Assembly (NCBI GenBank): GCA_000511875.1
Contig: AZIN01000003.1
Location: 25,034 to 89,033 of the forward strand
Direction of reading: 5' to 3'
DNA: 64,000 nucleotides
Source: Gammaproteobacteria bacterium MOLA455
GTDB lineage: Bacteria; Pseudomonadota; Gammaproteobacteria; Pseudomonadales; Porticoccaceae
Below the pieces are notes generated by a model. It was not told where the DNA came from and did no database searches. It worked only from the letters and a program-made list of their open reading frames with translations. The position numbers and the translations under genes are program-made. Below, piece after piece: positions 9,403 through 19,053 of the stretch (position 1 is its first letter; every line of letters begins with the position of its first letter).

Positions 9403-10722
9403 ATGTCGAAGCCGGGAAACATGCCAGCAGGCAACACTAAAGGTTTAGGCGAGCTTTGGGCTCGTCTTCGTTTTTTGTTTGCAGCGATTATTATTTATCG
9501 CATTGGTACGCATATTCCCGTTCCCGGATTTGATCCGGATCGCTTGGCGGAACTGTTTACGCAGAACCAGGGTACGTATCTGGGATTGTTCAATATGTTC
9601 TCCGGCGGTGCGCTTGAGAGGATGAGTATATTGGCTCTTGGCGTAATGCCCTACATCTCGGCATCGATCATTATGCAGCTTCTGTCCGCGACAGTACCTG
9701 CGCTAGAGCAGCTAAAGAAAGAAGGTGACAGCGGTCGCCGCAAGATTAATCAGTACACTAGATATGGCACTGTATTTCTCGCTCTTATCCAGGGTACGGC
9801 CATGGCAGTTGGCTTCGCTTCTCAGGGTTTAGCCTACGAAGTGAATAGCATGTTTTACATGGTAGCGATCTCATCCCTAGTGGCTGGCGCCGTATTCCTG
9901 ATGTGGCTCGGAGAGCAGATCACAGAACGCGGTATTGGCAATGGTATCTCGATGTTGATATTTGCCGGCATCGTAGCAGGCATTCCCGGCGCAATAGGCC
10001 AGGCACTTGAGTCGGCCAGGCAGGGCGATTTGAACTCGTTGATCTTAGTGTTCGTTCTGGTTATTGCCGTTGCTGTGGTCTACTTTGTTGTGTTTATAGA
10101 GCGCGGTCAGCGTCGTCTGACGGTCAACTATGCTCAGCGTCAGGGTCGTCAGGCCTATAACGCTCAGAGCTCGCATCTTCCCCTCAAGGTGAACATGGCG
10201 GGTGTTATTCCGGCGATTTTCGCCAGTAGTTTATTATTATTTCCAGCCTCTATAAGTCAGTGGTTTGGGTCTGCAGCCAACGCACCTGATTGGTTACAGG
10301 ATATTTCATTACTAATAGGTCCAGGGCAGCCACTTTATGTGTTGATGTTCTCGAGCTTGATTATTTTCTTCAGTTTCTTCTACACGGCGTTGATGTACAA
10401 CCCAAGGGAAGTGGCTGATAACTTGAAAAAAGGTGGTGCTTATCTACCCGGGATTCGTCCTGGAGAGCACACCGCAAAATATATCGATAGTGTGACTACA
10501 CGTTTAACATTGATCGGCGGTATTTATATCACCTTGATTTGTTTAATGCCTCAGTTCTTGAATGTGTACTTTAATGTTCCTTTCTACTTGGGCGGTACAT
10601 CACTATTGATTGCGGTTGTTGTGTCAATGGATTTTATGGCTCAAGTGCAGTCACATCTAATGTCGCAGCAGTATGATTCGCTGATGAAAAAGGCCAACCT
10701 TAAAAATGTTGGCCGTAAATAA
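9403..10722 (+). CDS. secY: Preprotein translocase subunit SecY
   Basis: SecY is the channel subunit of the SecYEG translocon in the inner membrane. The 439-residue protein has the expected ten hydrophobic segments. Family motifs visible include [13 protein letters not shown] near the first segment, [16 protein letters not shown], the cytoplasmic [12 protein letters not shown] loop and the C-terminal [22 protein letters not shown]. It is embedded between rplO and rpmJ, the standard end of the spc operon. Confidence 0.98.
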   Translation: MSKPGNMPAGNTKGLGELWARLRFLFAAIIIYRIGTHIPVPGFDPDRLAELFTQNQGTYLGLFNMFSGGALERMSILALGVMPYISASIIMQLLSATVPALEQLKKEGDSGRRKINQYTRYGTVFLALIQGTAMAVGFASQGLAYEVNSMFYMVAISSLVAGAVFLMWLGEQITERGIGNGISMLIFAGIVAGIPGAIGQALESARQGDLNSLILVFVLVIAVAVVYFVVFIERGQRRLTVNYAQRQGRQAYNAQSSHLPLKVNMAGVIPAIFASSLLLFPASISQWFGSAANAPDWLQDISLLIGPGQPLYVLMFSSLIIFFSFFYTALMYNPREVADNLKKGGAYLPGIRPGEHTAKYIDSVTTRLTLIGGIYITLICLMPQFLNVYFNVPFYLGGTSLLIAVVVSMDFMAQVQSHLMSQQYDSLMKKANLKNVGRK

Positions 10723-10734
10723 AGAGGTGATGGC

Positions 10735-10851
10735 GTGAAAGTACGTGCATCGGTTAAAAAGATTTGTCGAAATTGTAAAGTTGTACGCCGTAAAGGTGTG
10801 GTTCGTGTCATCTGTAACGTAGAGCCGCGTCATAAACAGCGCCAGGGATAA
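10735..10851 (+). CDS. rpmJ: 50S ribosomal protein L36
   Basis: A 38-residue zinc-ribbon ribosomal protein that starts with GTG. It reads [14 protein letters not shown] at the N-terminus and ends PRHKQRQG. Cys11, Cys14, Cys27 and His33 are the zinc ligands of the C+ form, so this copy needs zinc. It follows secY by 12 nt and is the last gene before the alpha-operon leader, as in E. coli. Confidence 0.95.
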   Translation: MKVRASVKKICRNCKVVRRKGVVRVICNVEPRHKQRQG

Positions 10852-10865
10852 TCTGGTTGATTTTT

Positions 10866-10914
10866 GGTAGTTCTGTCGGTATTCTACCGCGCCTTTTCGC
10901 AGTGTTGCGGAAAG
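10866..10914 (+). promoter_or_regulatory. Paired hairpins in the alpha-operon leader
   Basis: Two inverted repeats lie between rpmJ and rpsM: GGTAG/CTACC (10866-10870 with 10884-10888), then a 9-bp stem CTTTTCGCA/TGCGGAAAG (10893-10901 with 10906-10914) closed by a GTGT loop. In E. coli, S4 represses the alpha operon by binding a pseudoknot in this position. The location fits, but I could not match the E. coli fold, so the role is inference. Confidence 0.4.
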
Positions 10915-10959
10915 TATAGAGACTACTGATAAAACCCTAGTATAAGTGGAGTAATGTGA

Positions 10960-11316
10960 ATGGCCCGTATTGCCGGTGTCAACATTCCTGATAACAAGCA
11001 CGCAGTGATTTCGCTGACGTACGTGTTTGGTATTGGTCGTCCTACCGCCAGAAAGATCTGTGCGGATGTGGGCATTGCAGAAGACACAAAGATCGCTGCA
11101 TTAGATGAGGCGCAGCTTGATTTGTTGCGTGCTGCCGTAGGAACCAACGAAGTTGAAGGTGATCTGCGCAGAGAAAATAGCATGAATATCAAGCGTCTGA
11201 TGGATTTGGGTTGCTATCGCGGCCTTCGTCACCGTCGGAATTTGCCTGTACGCGGACAACGTACTAAGACGAACGCACGCACCCGTAAAGGGCCGCGTCG
11301 TCCCATTAAAAGATAA
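10960..11316 (+). CDS. rpsM: 30S ribosomal protein S13
   Basis: S13 in the 30S head contacts the P-site tRNA and forms intersubunit bridges with L5. The 118 residues begin [20 protein letters not shown], contain the helix-two-turn-helix region [14 protein letters not shown] and end with the basic tail [21 protein letters not shown]. It is the first gene of the alpha operon, 108 bp after rpmJ. Confidence 0.98.
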   Translation: MARIAGVNIPDNKHAVISLTYVFGIGRPTARKICADVGIAEDTKIAALDEAQLDLLRAAVGTNEVEGDLRRENSMNIKRLMDLGCYRGLRHRRNLPVRGQRTKTNARTRKGPRRPIKR

Positions 11317-11331
11317 TTCCTAGGAATAGTA

Positions 11332-11724
11332 ATGGCAAAATCAGCAACTAAGACCACCCGTAAAAAGGTCAAGAAGACAGTAATTGACGGTGTCGCGCAT
11401 ATCTATGCGTCGTTTAACAACACTATCGTTACTATCACTGACCGTCAGGGCAATGCACTTTCGTGGGCTACCTCTGGTGGTTCCGGTTTCCGCGGGTCTC
11501 GTAAGAGTACTCCTTTCGCTGCGCAGGTTGCAGCAGAGCGTGCCGGGGAAGCAGCAAAAGACTATGGTTTAAAAAACCTCGATGTTCAAGTTAAGGGTCC
11601 TGGCCCCGGTCGCGAATCAGCGGTCCGTGCACTGAACAATGCCGGTTATAAGATCACCAATATTACGGATGTGACGCCTGTGCCACACAATGGCTGTCGT
11701 CCACCCAAAAAGCGTCGCGTGTAA
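11332..11724 (+). CDS. rpsK: 30S ribosomal protein S11
   Basis: S11 forms the platform of the 30S subunit near the E site. The 130-residue sequence shows [38 protein letters not shown] (read in parts) and the C-terminal [16 protein letters not shown]. The -PHNG- context is where an Asn is isomerised in E. coli S11. It lies 15 nt after rpsM and 12 nt before rpsD. Confidence 0.98.
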   Translation: MAKSATKTTRKKVKKTVIDGVAHIYASFNNTIVTITDRQGNALSWATSGGSGFRGSRKSTPFAAQVAAERAGEAAKDYGLKNLDVQVKGPGPGRESAVRALNNAGYKITNITDVTPVPHNGCRPPKKRRV

Positions 11725-11736
11725 GAGAGAAAGAGA

Positions 11737-12357
11737 ATGGCTAGATATCTTGGACCAACTTGTAAATTGTCACGCCGCGAAGGAACAGATTTGTTCCTCA
11801 AGAGTGGTGTTAGACCATTAGAATCTAAATGTCGTGCAGATAGCGCACCTGGCCAGCACGGTCAGCGTCGCGGTCGTTTATCTGACTACGGTGTTCAGCT
11901 GCGTGAAAAGCAGAAAGTACGTCGTATTTACGGTGTATTGGAAAAGCAGTTCCGCAACTACTATAAAGATGCTGCGCGTCAGAAGGGTAATACAGGCGAG
12001 AATCTGTTAACTCTGTTAGAGCGTCGTCTTGATAACGTTGTTTACCGAATGGGCTTTGGCGCTACTCGTGCCGAATCGCGTCAGCTGGTTGCTCACAATG
12101 CAATTGTGGTCAATGGTCAGAAGGTCAACATTCCCTCTTTCAAAGTTCAGGAAGGTGATGTTGTTGGTCTGCGCGAGAAGTCTAAGAAGCAATTGCGCGT
12201 TCAGACCGCTCTGCAATTGGCTGCACAACGTGGTGAAGTTGAGTGGATGAATGTAGACAGTAGCAAGATGGAAGGCACGTTCACGCGCAATCCAGATCGC
12301 TCTGATCTGCCAGCTGAGATCAACGAAAACCTGATCGTCGAACTATACTCGAAGTAA
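11737..12357 (+). CDS. rpsD: 30S ribosomal protein S4
   Basis: S4 nucleates 30S assembly and in E. coli represses the alpha operon. The 206 residues match E. coli length. It opens [20 protein letters not shown], and an S4 RNA-binding domain follows at about residues 97-160 ([38 protein letters not shown], in parts). The spacer to rpoA is 25 nt. Confidence 0.98.
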   Translation: MARYLGPTCKLSRREGTDLFLKSGVRPLESKCRADSAPGQHGQRRGRLSDYGVQLREKQKVRRIYGVLEKQFRNYYKDAARQKGNTGENLLTLLERRLDNVVYRMGFGATRAESRQLVAHNAIVVNGQKVNIPSFKVQEGDVVGLREKSKKQLRVQTALQLAAQRGEVEWMNVDSSKMEGTFTRNPDRSDLPAEINENLIVELYSK

Positions 12358-12382
12358 TTTTTGAGATCACACGGGTAAAAAT

Positions 12383-13378
12383 ATGCAAAATTCTGCGAAC
12401 GAATTTCTGACGCCACGCAATATTGACGTCACGTCTTACAGCCCTACACACGCCAAGGTTGTTTTGGAGCCGCTGGAACGCGGGTTCGGACACACTCTGG
12501 GTAATGCGCTACGTCGCATTCTGCTCTCTTCAATGTCTGGCTGTGCCATCGTTGAGGTTGAGATTGAAGGTGTAGAGCACGAATACAGTGCTATCGAAGG
12601 TGTCCATGAAGATGTCATGGGTATCCTGTTGAACCTTAAGGGTGTTGCAGTAGTGATGGAAGGTCGCGATGAGACCACTGTGTCCCTGAGCGTTAAAGGC
12701 CCTTGTGTTGTAACTGCAGCGGATATTGAAGTTGATAGCCATGTAGAAATTATGAATCCAGAGCATGTGATTGCCACGATCTCTGATAAGTGTACTTTGA
12801 ACATTCAGTTGAGAATTGAGCGCGGTCGTGGATACCAGCCGTCGGACGCAAGAATCTCCGATGAAGAGAATCGCACTATTGGTCGTCTGCAGTTGGACGC
12901 CTCTTTTAGCCCGATTCACAAAGTGTCTTACAGCGTAGAAAATGCTCGTGTTGAGAACCGTACGGATCTTGATAAGTTGGTTCTCGAGTTAGAGACCAAT
13001 GGCACTATAGATCCTGAAGAGTCTATCCGTCGCGCTGCCACTATCTTGCAACAGCAGATGGCCGTGTTCGTGAACTTGGAAGGCGAAACTGCTGCTGAGC
13101 CAGAAGAGAAAGAAGAAGAGATCGATCCAATTCTGTTACGTCCAGTTGACGATCTTGAGCTGACAGTGCGTTCAGCCAACTGTCTCAAAGCAGAGAGCAT
13201 TTATTATATTGGTGACCTTATCCAGCGCACTGAAGTTGAGCTGTTAAAGACACCGAATCTTGGCAAGAAGTCTCTGACTGAAATTAAAGATGTATTGGCT
13301 TCACGCGGTCTTTCTCTGGGCATGCGCCTCGAGAACTGGCCACCAGCCAGTCTGAAAAGTGAACGTGAGCTCGTTTAA
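12383..13378 (+). CDS. rpoA: DNA-directed RNA polymerase subunit alpha
   Basis: The alpha subunit dimerises to nucleate RNA polymerase and reads UP elements and activators. The 331-residue protein has the N-terminal domain (about 1-235, with [20 protein letters not shown]), an acidic linker near residue 240 ([13 protein letters not shown]) and the C-terminal domain (about 250-331) with [30 protein letters not shown]. Length and order match E. coli. rplQ follows after 74 bp. Confidence 0.98.
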   Translation: MQNSANEFLTPRNIDVTSYSPTHAKVVLEPLERGFGHTLGNALRRILLSSMSGCAIVEVEIEGVEHEYSAIEGVHEDVMGILLNLKGVAVVMEGRDETTVSLSVKGPCVVTAADIEVDSHVEIMNPEHVIATISDKCTLNIQLRIERGRGYQPSDARISDEENRTIGRLQLDASFSPIHKVSYSVENARVENRTDLDKLVLELETNGTIDPEESIRRAATILQQQMAVFVNLEGETAAEPEEKEEEIDPILLRPVDDLELTVRSANCLKAESIYYIGDLIQRTEVELLKTPNLGKKSLTEIKDVLASRGLSLGMRLENWPPASLKSERELV

Positions 13379-13452
13379 GCGGTTTTAGGATCGTTTAGTG
13401 ACAAGTTGACATATATCATTGCTGAGAAAGCAACGAATTAAGGAATAAGAAC

Positions 13453-13851
13453 ATGCGTCATCGCTATAGTGGCCGCAAGCTAAATAAGACCGGCACTCAC
13501 AAGAGAGCTATGTTTCGTAACATGACTGCTTCACTCATTGAGCACGAGCTGATTAAAACCACTCTGCCCAAGGCTAAAGAGCTGCGTCGTTTTGCTGAGC
13601 CGTTCATCACGCTTGCTAAAGAAGATAGCGTCGCTAATCGTCGCTTAGCTTTCGATCGTCTGCGTAACAAAGCAACTGTCGGCAAGCTTTTCACCGATCT
13701 GGGTCCACGCTTCCTTGAGCGCCCAGGCGGTTATGTGCGCATCCTAAAGTGCGGTAATCGTAGTGGTGATAATGCGCCTATGGCCTACGTTGAATTAGTA
13801 GACCGTGCAGCTAACGATATGGCCGATGTTGCAGAGACAACTGGCGAATAA
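13453..13851 (+). CDS. rplQ: 50S ribosomal protein L17
   Basis: L17 closes the alpha operon. The 132-residue sequence opens [24 protein letters not shown] (here in parts), has the central [28 protein letters not shown] and ends slightly longer and more acidic than E. coli L17. The binding site is TAAGGAATAAGA before the ATG. A strong terminator follows at 13873. Confidence 0.98.
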   Translation: MRHRYSGRKLNKTGTHKRAMFRNMTASLIEHELIKTTLPKAKELRRFAEPFITLAKEDSVANRRLAFDRLRNKATVGKLFTDLGPRFLERPGGYVRILKCGNRSGDNAPMAYVELVDRAANDMADVAETTGE

Positions 13852-13872
13852 GTTCGATCTTTCGCAGTTACG

Positions 13873-13907
13873 AAAACCGGGCGCCGAATAGTCGTCCGGT
13901 TTTTTTT
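13873..13907 (+). terminator. Rho-independent terminator of the alpha operon
   Basis: AAAACCGG (13873-13880) pairs with CCGGTTTT (13896-13903) around a 15-nt loop, and the T run continues to 13907. It ends the long ribosomal transcript 22 nt after rplQ. On the opposite strand the T run is only four long, so it is mainly a plus-strand terminator, facing the convergent peptidase gene. Confidence 0.9.
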
Positions 13908-13985
13908 CGTCTCCAGTTTTTTACTGTCTGGACATTATCAGAGATCTTTCTTACGTCGGAGCAAAGATCGATAAGGGGGTTAGTC

Positions 13986-16031
13986 TTACCAGATCTTAAC
14001 CCGCTGCTGCTGAGGCAAGAATAAGTCGTCCCCTGGTTGCACATCATAGGTGTCATAGAACGCAGGCATATTGGGAAACACGCCATTGATTCTATAGACA
14101 TCGGGTGAGTGGGGATCGGTTCTAACAATAATCTCAAGGATCTGGTCACGCCATTTAATTCGGCTGGATTGCGCATTGCCGAGAAAGAAGCGTTGTTCGC
14201 CACTGAAGCCATCAATCACCGGCGATGGCTTACCCTTGAGCGACATGCGATAAGCTTTGAGGGCGATGCTGGTGCCCCCCAAATCACCTATATTCTCACC
14301 TAGGGTGAGCTCGCCATTCACAAACAAGCCAGGCAGTGCTTCAAATTGACTAAACTGTTTCACCAAGCCCTTGGTGCGAGCTTCAAATTGCTCTCGATCT
14401 GAATCAGTCCACCAACTGACAAGGTTGCCATCGCCATCGTACTTGCTACCTTGGTCGTCAAAGCCGTGTCCAATCTCGTGTCCGATGGTTGATCCAATGG
14501 TGCCATAGTTATAGGCATCCTCAGCGCTGGGTATAAAGTTTGGCGGTTGCAGATAGGCAGCGGGAAAGACAATTTCATTGAGCCCAGGGTTGTAATAGGC
14601 ATTCACTTCCTGAGGTGCCATAAACCATTCAGTGCGATCTATGGGTGATCCTAGTTTAGCCATATTCTGATGGTGCGCAAATGTGCGTGCCCGCCTAATA
14701 TTGCCCGCTAGATCATCGGCATTAATAGTCAGTGCCGAATAATCTTTCCATGTGTCTGGATAGCCAATCTTAGGAGTGAACTTGGAGAGCTTTATCAGGG
14801 ATTGTTGCTTAGTCTCTTCGCTCATCCAGTCCAGTTCTTTAATCGACTCGGCGTAGGCGGCAATAAGGTTATCCACCATAGTGGTCATGCGTGCCTTGGA
14901 TTCGGGAGCAAAGTGTTTGGCGACATAGAGCTGTCCTAGGAGTTCTCCAATATTACCGTTGATGGAGCTCACCGCTTTGCGCCATCTCGGCTGCTGCTGT
15001 TCACGACCATAGAGAAATTTGGAGTAGAAATCGAAGTGTGCGTCGCCAAATAGCTTAGGAAGATAATTGGCGTAACTAGAAAGTACCTTCGCACGCAGAT
15101 AATCTTTCCAAACCGCGAGTTCAACGTCTCTAAACAGCTGATTAAAGGCTGACAGATAGCTAGGCTGGCCGACAAGTAAATAGTCAGGCAGGGTCACGCC
15201 TATACCAGTCATATAGCCCTCTAGGTTAAATGCGGAGAGCAACTCCCTGAACTCAGCAGCGGATAGTTTGTTGTAACGTTTGTCTGCATCACGGTTGTCC
15301 ACCTTGTCCCATTGATGCTCTGCAAGGCGTGTCTCCAACGCTAAGATACGCTGTGCGCCAGCCTTCGGTTGATCATGGCCAGATAGAGCGAGTAGCTGTT
15401 CAATATATTGCTGGTATCGAGCAGTTATGTCTTTGCCGCGCTCTGACTGGTCACTGTAATAATCTCGATCTGGCAGCCCAAGACCGGATTCAACAAAGTG
15501 TAATATATAGCTGGTGGCTTCTTTATCATCCTGTGCCACATAGAGATTAAACGGTCCGTCGATACCCGCTGGGTTTATCCTGCCGAGAAATTCGGCTACC
15601 TGATCATGATCCTTTAGCTTGCTGATACTACTGAGGAAACCACTGATCGGTGCCAGACCTAGATTCTCTATTTGCTGTTCATTAATAAAGGCGTTGTAGT
15701 AGTCGCCAATTTTGCGCTTGGCGAGGTCATCGCCTGAGTCCCTGGCCGCTTCTTCCACTATAACCCGAGACTGCTCGAGGCTCTTTTTACGCAATGTCAT
15801 GTAGCTGCCCCACCCCACTTCATCGGCAGGTATATCGGTGCTAGCGAGCCAGCCGCCATTGGCATAGTGATAGAAGTCGTCCTGAGGCCTCACCGACCTG
15901 TCCATACCAACCTTGTCTATGCCTGAGATCAATCCTGCAGGCTCAACCGTCGGCTGCTCCTCTGCGCAGCCGCCAAGCAGAGCTACACTGAATAATGAAA
16001 TGGTTAATTTAGTTAAAGATAAATGGCGCAT
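13986..16031 (-). CDS. M13 (neprilysin-type) zinc metallopeptidase lipoprotein
   Basis: A 681-residue endopeptidase of family M13, also called PepO or neprilysin-like. The lipobox LLGGC puts the acylated cysteine at residue 22, so the protein is probably membrane-anchored and faces the periplasm or outside. The zinc site is complete: HEIGH at 518-522 and the third ligand in ENIGD (Glu579, with Asp583). The upstream substrate-site motif NAYYNPGLNEIVFP and the C-terminal ending -KIW fit the family. The gene converges on rplQ and lies 29 bp downstream of apaH on the same strand, so it may be read with the lptD-apaH operon. The natural substrate is unknown. Confidence 0.93.
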   Translation of the reverse strand: MRHLSLTKLTISLFSVALLGGCAEEQPTVEPAGLISGIDKVGMDRSVRPQDDFYHYANGGWLASTDIPADEVGWGSYMTLRKKSLEQSRVIVEEAARDSGDDLAKRKIGDYYNAFINEQQIENLGLAPISGFLSSISKLKDHDQVAEFLGRINPAGIDGPFNLYVAQDDKEATSYILHFVESGLGLPDRDYYSDQSERGKDITARYQQYIEQLLALSGHDQPKAGAQRILALETRLAEHQWDKVDNRDADKRYNKLSAAEFRELLSAFNLEGYMTGIGVTLPDYLLVGQPSYLSAFNQLFRDVELAVWKDYLRAKVLSSYANYLPKLFGDAHFDFYSKFLYGREQQQPRWRKAVSSINGNIGELLGQLYVAKHFAPESKARMTTMVDNLIAAYAESIKELDWMSEETKQQSLIKLSKFTPKIGYPDTWKDYSALTINADDLAGNIRRARTFAHHQNMAKLGSPIDRTEWFMAPQEVNAYYNPGLNEIVFPAAYLQPPNFIPSAEDAYNYGTIGSTIGHEIGHGFDDQGSKYDGDGNLVSWWTDSDREQFEARTKGLVKQFSQFEALPGLFVNGELTLGENIGDLGGTSIALKAYRMSLKGKPSPVIDGFSGEQRFFLGNAQSSRIKWRDQILEIIVRTDPHSPDVYRINGVFPNMPAFYDTYDVQPGDDLFLPQQQRVKIW

Positions 16032-16060
16032 CTACTACCTCATTAAATAAATAGGGATCA

Positions 16061-16891
16061 CTATTGGGAGTTGTTCGACGGTGCACTTTGCTCAATATAG
16101 TCAGCGCTACTGAGGTTCATCAGGCGCATTGCGCCACCCCAAACATAGCCTGTATCAAGGGGGAAAAGATTGTTGCCAAGATGTCTTCCTTCAAGCGCGG
16201 CCCAGTGACCAAAGATGATGTTATCGTCAACCGTCTTTCTCGTCGGATAACTGAACCAAGGTGCAAATTGTGCAGTGAGTTGTTTCGCTTGTTGGCCTGG
16301 CGCAGTCTTGGCCTGTAATTCTAACTGACCTGAGGCTGTGCAGTAGCGCATCCGGGTCAGGTAGTTGGTAATCAGTCGCCAGCGCGCTGGGCCTCTAAGA
16401 TCATCAGACCACTTATCTGGTTGATCGCCATACATACCTTGAAAATAACTCTGAGCACGATCTGAGCGCAGCGCTTGCTCAACCTCTGCGGCTAATGTTT
16501 GCGCAGTGCTAATAGTCCAGTTCGGAGGTATGCCCGCATGCACTATTGTGTATTGACAGACTCTGAGGAGAAGGGGTTGTTGCTGTAGCCAGCTGACAAG
16601 TTGATCGCGATCACTGGCCTTAAGAATTCCATCTAAGGTGTCTTTTGGGGTTGGCTTTCTAATGCCATGGGCAATCGCCAACAGGTGTAGATCGTGGTTG
16701 CCGAGTACTGTTTTAAAAGCACTGCCGAGACCCATGCAAAAGCGCAGTGTCTCTAGAGATTGGGGCCCGCGGTTGATTAGATCACCGGTGGCAATCAAAC
16801 GATCTGTGGTGGGCTCAAACTGCACTCTATCCAACAGCTTGAGCAGCGGATCTAGGCAGCCTTGGATGTCGCCAACCACATAGTCAGTCAT
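16061..16891 (-). CDS. apaH: Symmetrical bis(5'-nucleosyl)-tetraphosphatase
   Basis: ApaH cleaves diadenosine tetraphosphate symmetrically to two ADP and also acts on Np4-capped RNA in E. coli. The 276-residue protein carries the metallophosphatase motifs in order: GDIQGC (residues 7-12), GDLINRGP (37-44) and GNHDLH (about 65-70). The stop of apaG directly abuts the start. It is the last gene of the lptD-surA-pdxA-rsmA-apaG-apaH series seen in many gammaproteobacteria. Confidence 0.96.
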   Translation of the reverse strand: MTDYVVGDIQGCLDPLLKLLDRVQFEPTTDRLIATGDLINRGPQSLETLRFCMGLGSAFKTVLGNHDLHLLAIAHGIRKPTPKDTLDGILKASDRDQLVSWLQQQPLLLRVCQYTIVHAGIPPNWTISTAQTLAAEVEQALRSDRAQSYFQGMYGDQPDKWSDDLRGPARWRLITNYLTRMRYCTASGQLELQAKTAPGQQAKQLTAQFAPWFSYPTRKTVDDNIIFGHWAALEGRHLGNNLFPLDTGYVWGGAMRLMNLSSADYIEQSAPSNNSQ

Positions 16892-17266
16892 TTAGTTCAC
16901 AGCGTGGGGTGTTGAAAGTAAGAAGGGCTCTATGGTGGCATCAAACTCACAGCCCGCATCATCGCGCATCTTGTAGCAACCCTGCATGGTACCTATGGGC
17001 GTGTCGAGCATTACGCCACTGCTGTACTTGTAGGACTGCCCTGGACCAATCATTGGTTGCTCGCCGACAACACCGGCTCCACGAACTTCCTGTTTAGCGT
17101 CGTTGGCATCTGTGATTATCCAGTGGCGCCCAAGCAGCTGCGCCGGATTCTCACTCTGATTGTGTATGGTGATGTGGTAGGCAAAGGCAAATTGAGACTC
17201 GTCAGGCTTTGACTGTTTTAAAAGATATTCGGTTTTAACGTTTACGGTGATGGCGTCGAGGCTCAT
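16892..17266 (-). CDS. apaG: Co2+/Mg2+ efflux-associated protein ApaG
   Basis: ApaG is a 124-residue immunoglobulin-like beta-sandwich protein of unclear biochemical role, linked genetically to cobalt resistance and Ap4A levels. The signature GAGVVGEQPMIGPGQSYKY followed by SSGVMLDTPIGTMQGCYKM is complete. The start overlaps the rsmA stop by 4 nt, implying coupled translation. Confidence 0.96.
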   Translation of the reverse strand: MSLDAITVNVKTEYLLKQSKPDESQFAFAYHITIHNQSENPAQLLGRHWIITDANDAKQEVRGAGVVGEQPMIGPGQSYKYSSGVMLDTPIGTMQGCYKMRDDAGCEFDATIEPFLLSTPHAVN

Positions 17267-18063
17267 TTTTTACTCATTATACTTTGATTGACATAGTTCG
17301 ACAGGGCGACAAATTCAGCCACTGATAGCTGCTCGGCACGACGCGATAAGTCTACAATCTCGTCCACACCAACGAGATGTTCTGCATAGGCGCGAATGCC
17401 ATTGCGCAGGGTTTTACGACGCTGCTGGAAGCCCAGGCTAACTATTTGACTAAGCAACTCTTCATTCTCGGCGACACAGGGTTTGGTGCTATGGGGTTTA
17501 AGCCGCACAATCGCTGACTGAACCTTGGGTTCCGGACGAAAAGCTGAGGGTGGTACAGGTATCAGCGGCATAACTCGACAGTGATACTGCACCATAATCG
17601 ATAGGCGACCATAGGTCTTGTTACCTGGTGCGGCACTCAGCCGATCTACCACTTCCCGCTGCAGCATAAAGTGCATATCTTTAATTAGTGTGCGATTGTT
17701 TAATAGATGAAAGAGAATTGGCGTCGAAATATTGTAGGGCAGGTTGCCGACAAGGCGCATCTGCCGCCCCTTATGAAACTGGGAGAAATCAGTTTTGAGG
17801 GCGTCGCCACTAAATATACTAAAGTCTGGGTAGTCGGCAAATTTCTCGGTCAGGAAGCTCACTAAATCACGATCCAGTTCCACCACTTTCATCGACGGGC
17901 AGCGCTGAATTAAGTGTTCGGTAAGAGCCGCTGTACCTGGACCGATCTCAATCAAATTGTCGTCAGCGCTGGGGCCAATGGCAGTAATAATCTGGCCAAT
18001 AATATGCTGATCGACGAGAAAGTTCTGACCGAAACGTTTTCTAGCCTGATGTTGAATTGTCAT
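17263..18063 (-). CDS. rsmA: 16S rRNA (adenine1518/1519-N6)-dimethyltransferase
   Basis: RsmA (KsgA) dimethylates two adjacent adenines in helix 45 of 16S rRNA during late 30S assembly. The 266 residues start HQARKRFGQNFLVD after a short lead and contain the SAM-binding loop EIGPGTAALTEHL (about residues 39-51) and the catalytic motif NLPYNIS. A 3-bp gap separates it from pdxA and a 4-nt overlap joins it to apaG. Confidence 0.97.
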   Translation of the reverse strand: MTIQHQARKRFGQNFLVDQHIIGQIITAIGPSADDNLIEIGPGTAALTEHLIQRCPSMKVVELDRDLVSFLTEKFADYPDFSIFSGDALKTDFSQFHKGRQMRLVGNLPYNISTPILFHLLNNRTLIKDMHFMLQREVVDRLSAAPGNKTYGRLSIMVQYHCRVMPLIPVPPSAFRPEPKVQSAIVRLKPHSTKPCVAENEELLSQIVSLGFQQRRKTLRNGIRAYAEHLVGVDEIVDLSRRAEQLSVAEFVALSNYVNQSIMSKK

Positions 18064-18066
18064 TAT

Positions 18067-19053
18067 TTAACCGCGCGGGGTTTGATGGGTCGCCATGGCG
18101 ACGGCGACTTGAATAGCTGTGTGCAGACTGCCTTGATCAGCCTTACCGCTGCCGGCAAGATCCAGCGCTGTGCCGTGATCCACAGAGGTGCGAATAATTG
18201 GCAGGCCCAGTGTGATATTGGCGGCGCGGCCAAAGCCTTGGTATTTCAATACGGGTAAGCCCTGATCGTGATACATAGCCAATACGGCATCCGCATTATC
18301 CAGATACTTTGGGGTAAACAATGTATCAGCGGGCAGAGGTCCAATCAGATTGACACCCTGCTGGCGATACTCGGCCAGCAGAGGTTCAATCACGTCGATT
18401 TCTTCACGTCCCAAATGACCGTTCTCGCCCGCGTGGGGGTTTAGTCCGCAGACCAGAATCGATGGGGCTGTAATGCCGAACTTAGTTTTAAGATCGCTAA
18501 TTAAAATGTCAATAACCTGGCGCAGTGATGACCCTGTAATGCTGTCGGCTACATCCCGCAAGGGAAGGTGAGTTGTTGCTAGGGCAACCCGCAGTTCTGT
18601 GGTTGCCAGCATCATCACCACTACAGGAGTGGACGTTTTATCGGCAAGGTATTCGGTGTGACCTGAAAAGGCGTAGCCAGCATCATTGATAATCGATTTC
18701 TGCACTGGGCCTGTAACCATGGCCTGACAGTAGTCTGTCTTACAGGCATCTATAGCGGCATCTAGGCAGGCCAGTACATAGGGTGCATTGACTTTATTTA
18801 GCTGGCCGGCAATAGCAGGCTGCGCCAAGGCAATGGGAATGATCGCTAGTTCACCTGGCGCCAGAGGCTGTGCCGTTGCGCCTGGCGTACGCAGTGTAAG
18901 AGCCAGCCCAAGCTGTTTGGCGCGCTGTTGCATTAGCTGTGGATCAGCATAGGCAACCAGCTCGTGGTCACAGCCGCTCTGCACCAGGCTGATCAATATA
19001 TCAGCGCCAATGCCAGAGGGCTCTCCCGGCGTCAGCGCCAACCTCAGGGTCAT
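18067..19053 (-). CDS. pdxA: 4-hydroxythreonine-4-phosphate dehydrogenase
   Basis: PdxA oxidises 4-phosphohydroxy-L-threonine in the DXP-dependent pyridoxal phosphate pathway, needing NAD and a divalent metal. The 328-residue sequence opens [15 protein letters not shown] and shows the three metal-ligand histidine contexts [22 protein letters not shown] and [15 protein letters not shown]. The start overlaps surA by 4 nt. Coupling of vitamin B6 synthesis to surA is a known gammaproteobacterial arrangement. Confidence 0.97.
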   Translation of the reverse strand: MTLRLALTPGEPSGIGADILISLVQSGCDHELVAYADPQLMQQRAKQLGLALTLRTPGATAQPLAPGELAIIPIALAQPAIAGQLNKVNAPYVLACLDAAIDACKTDYCQAMVTGPVQKSIINDAGYAFSGHTEYLADKTSTPVVVMMLATTELRVALATTHLPLRDVADSITGSSLRQVIDILISDLKTKFGITAPSILVCGLNPHAGENGHLGREEIDVIEPLLAEYRQQGVNLIGPLPADTLFTPKYLDNADAVLAMYHDQGLPVLKYQGFGRAANITLGLPIIRTSVDHGTALDLAGSGKADQGSLHTAIQVAVAMATHQTPRG

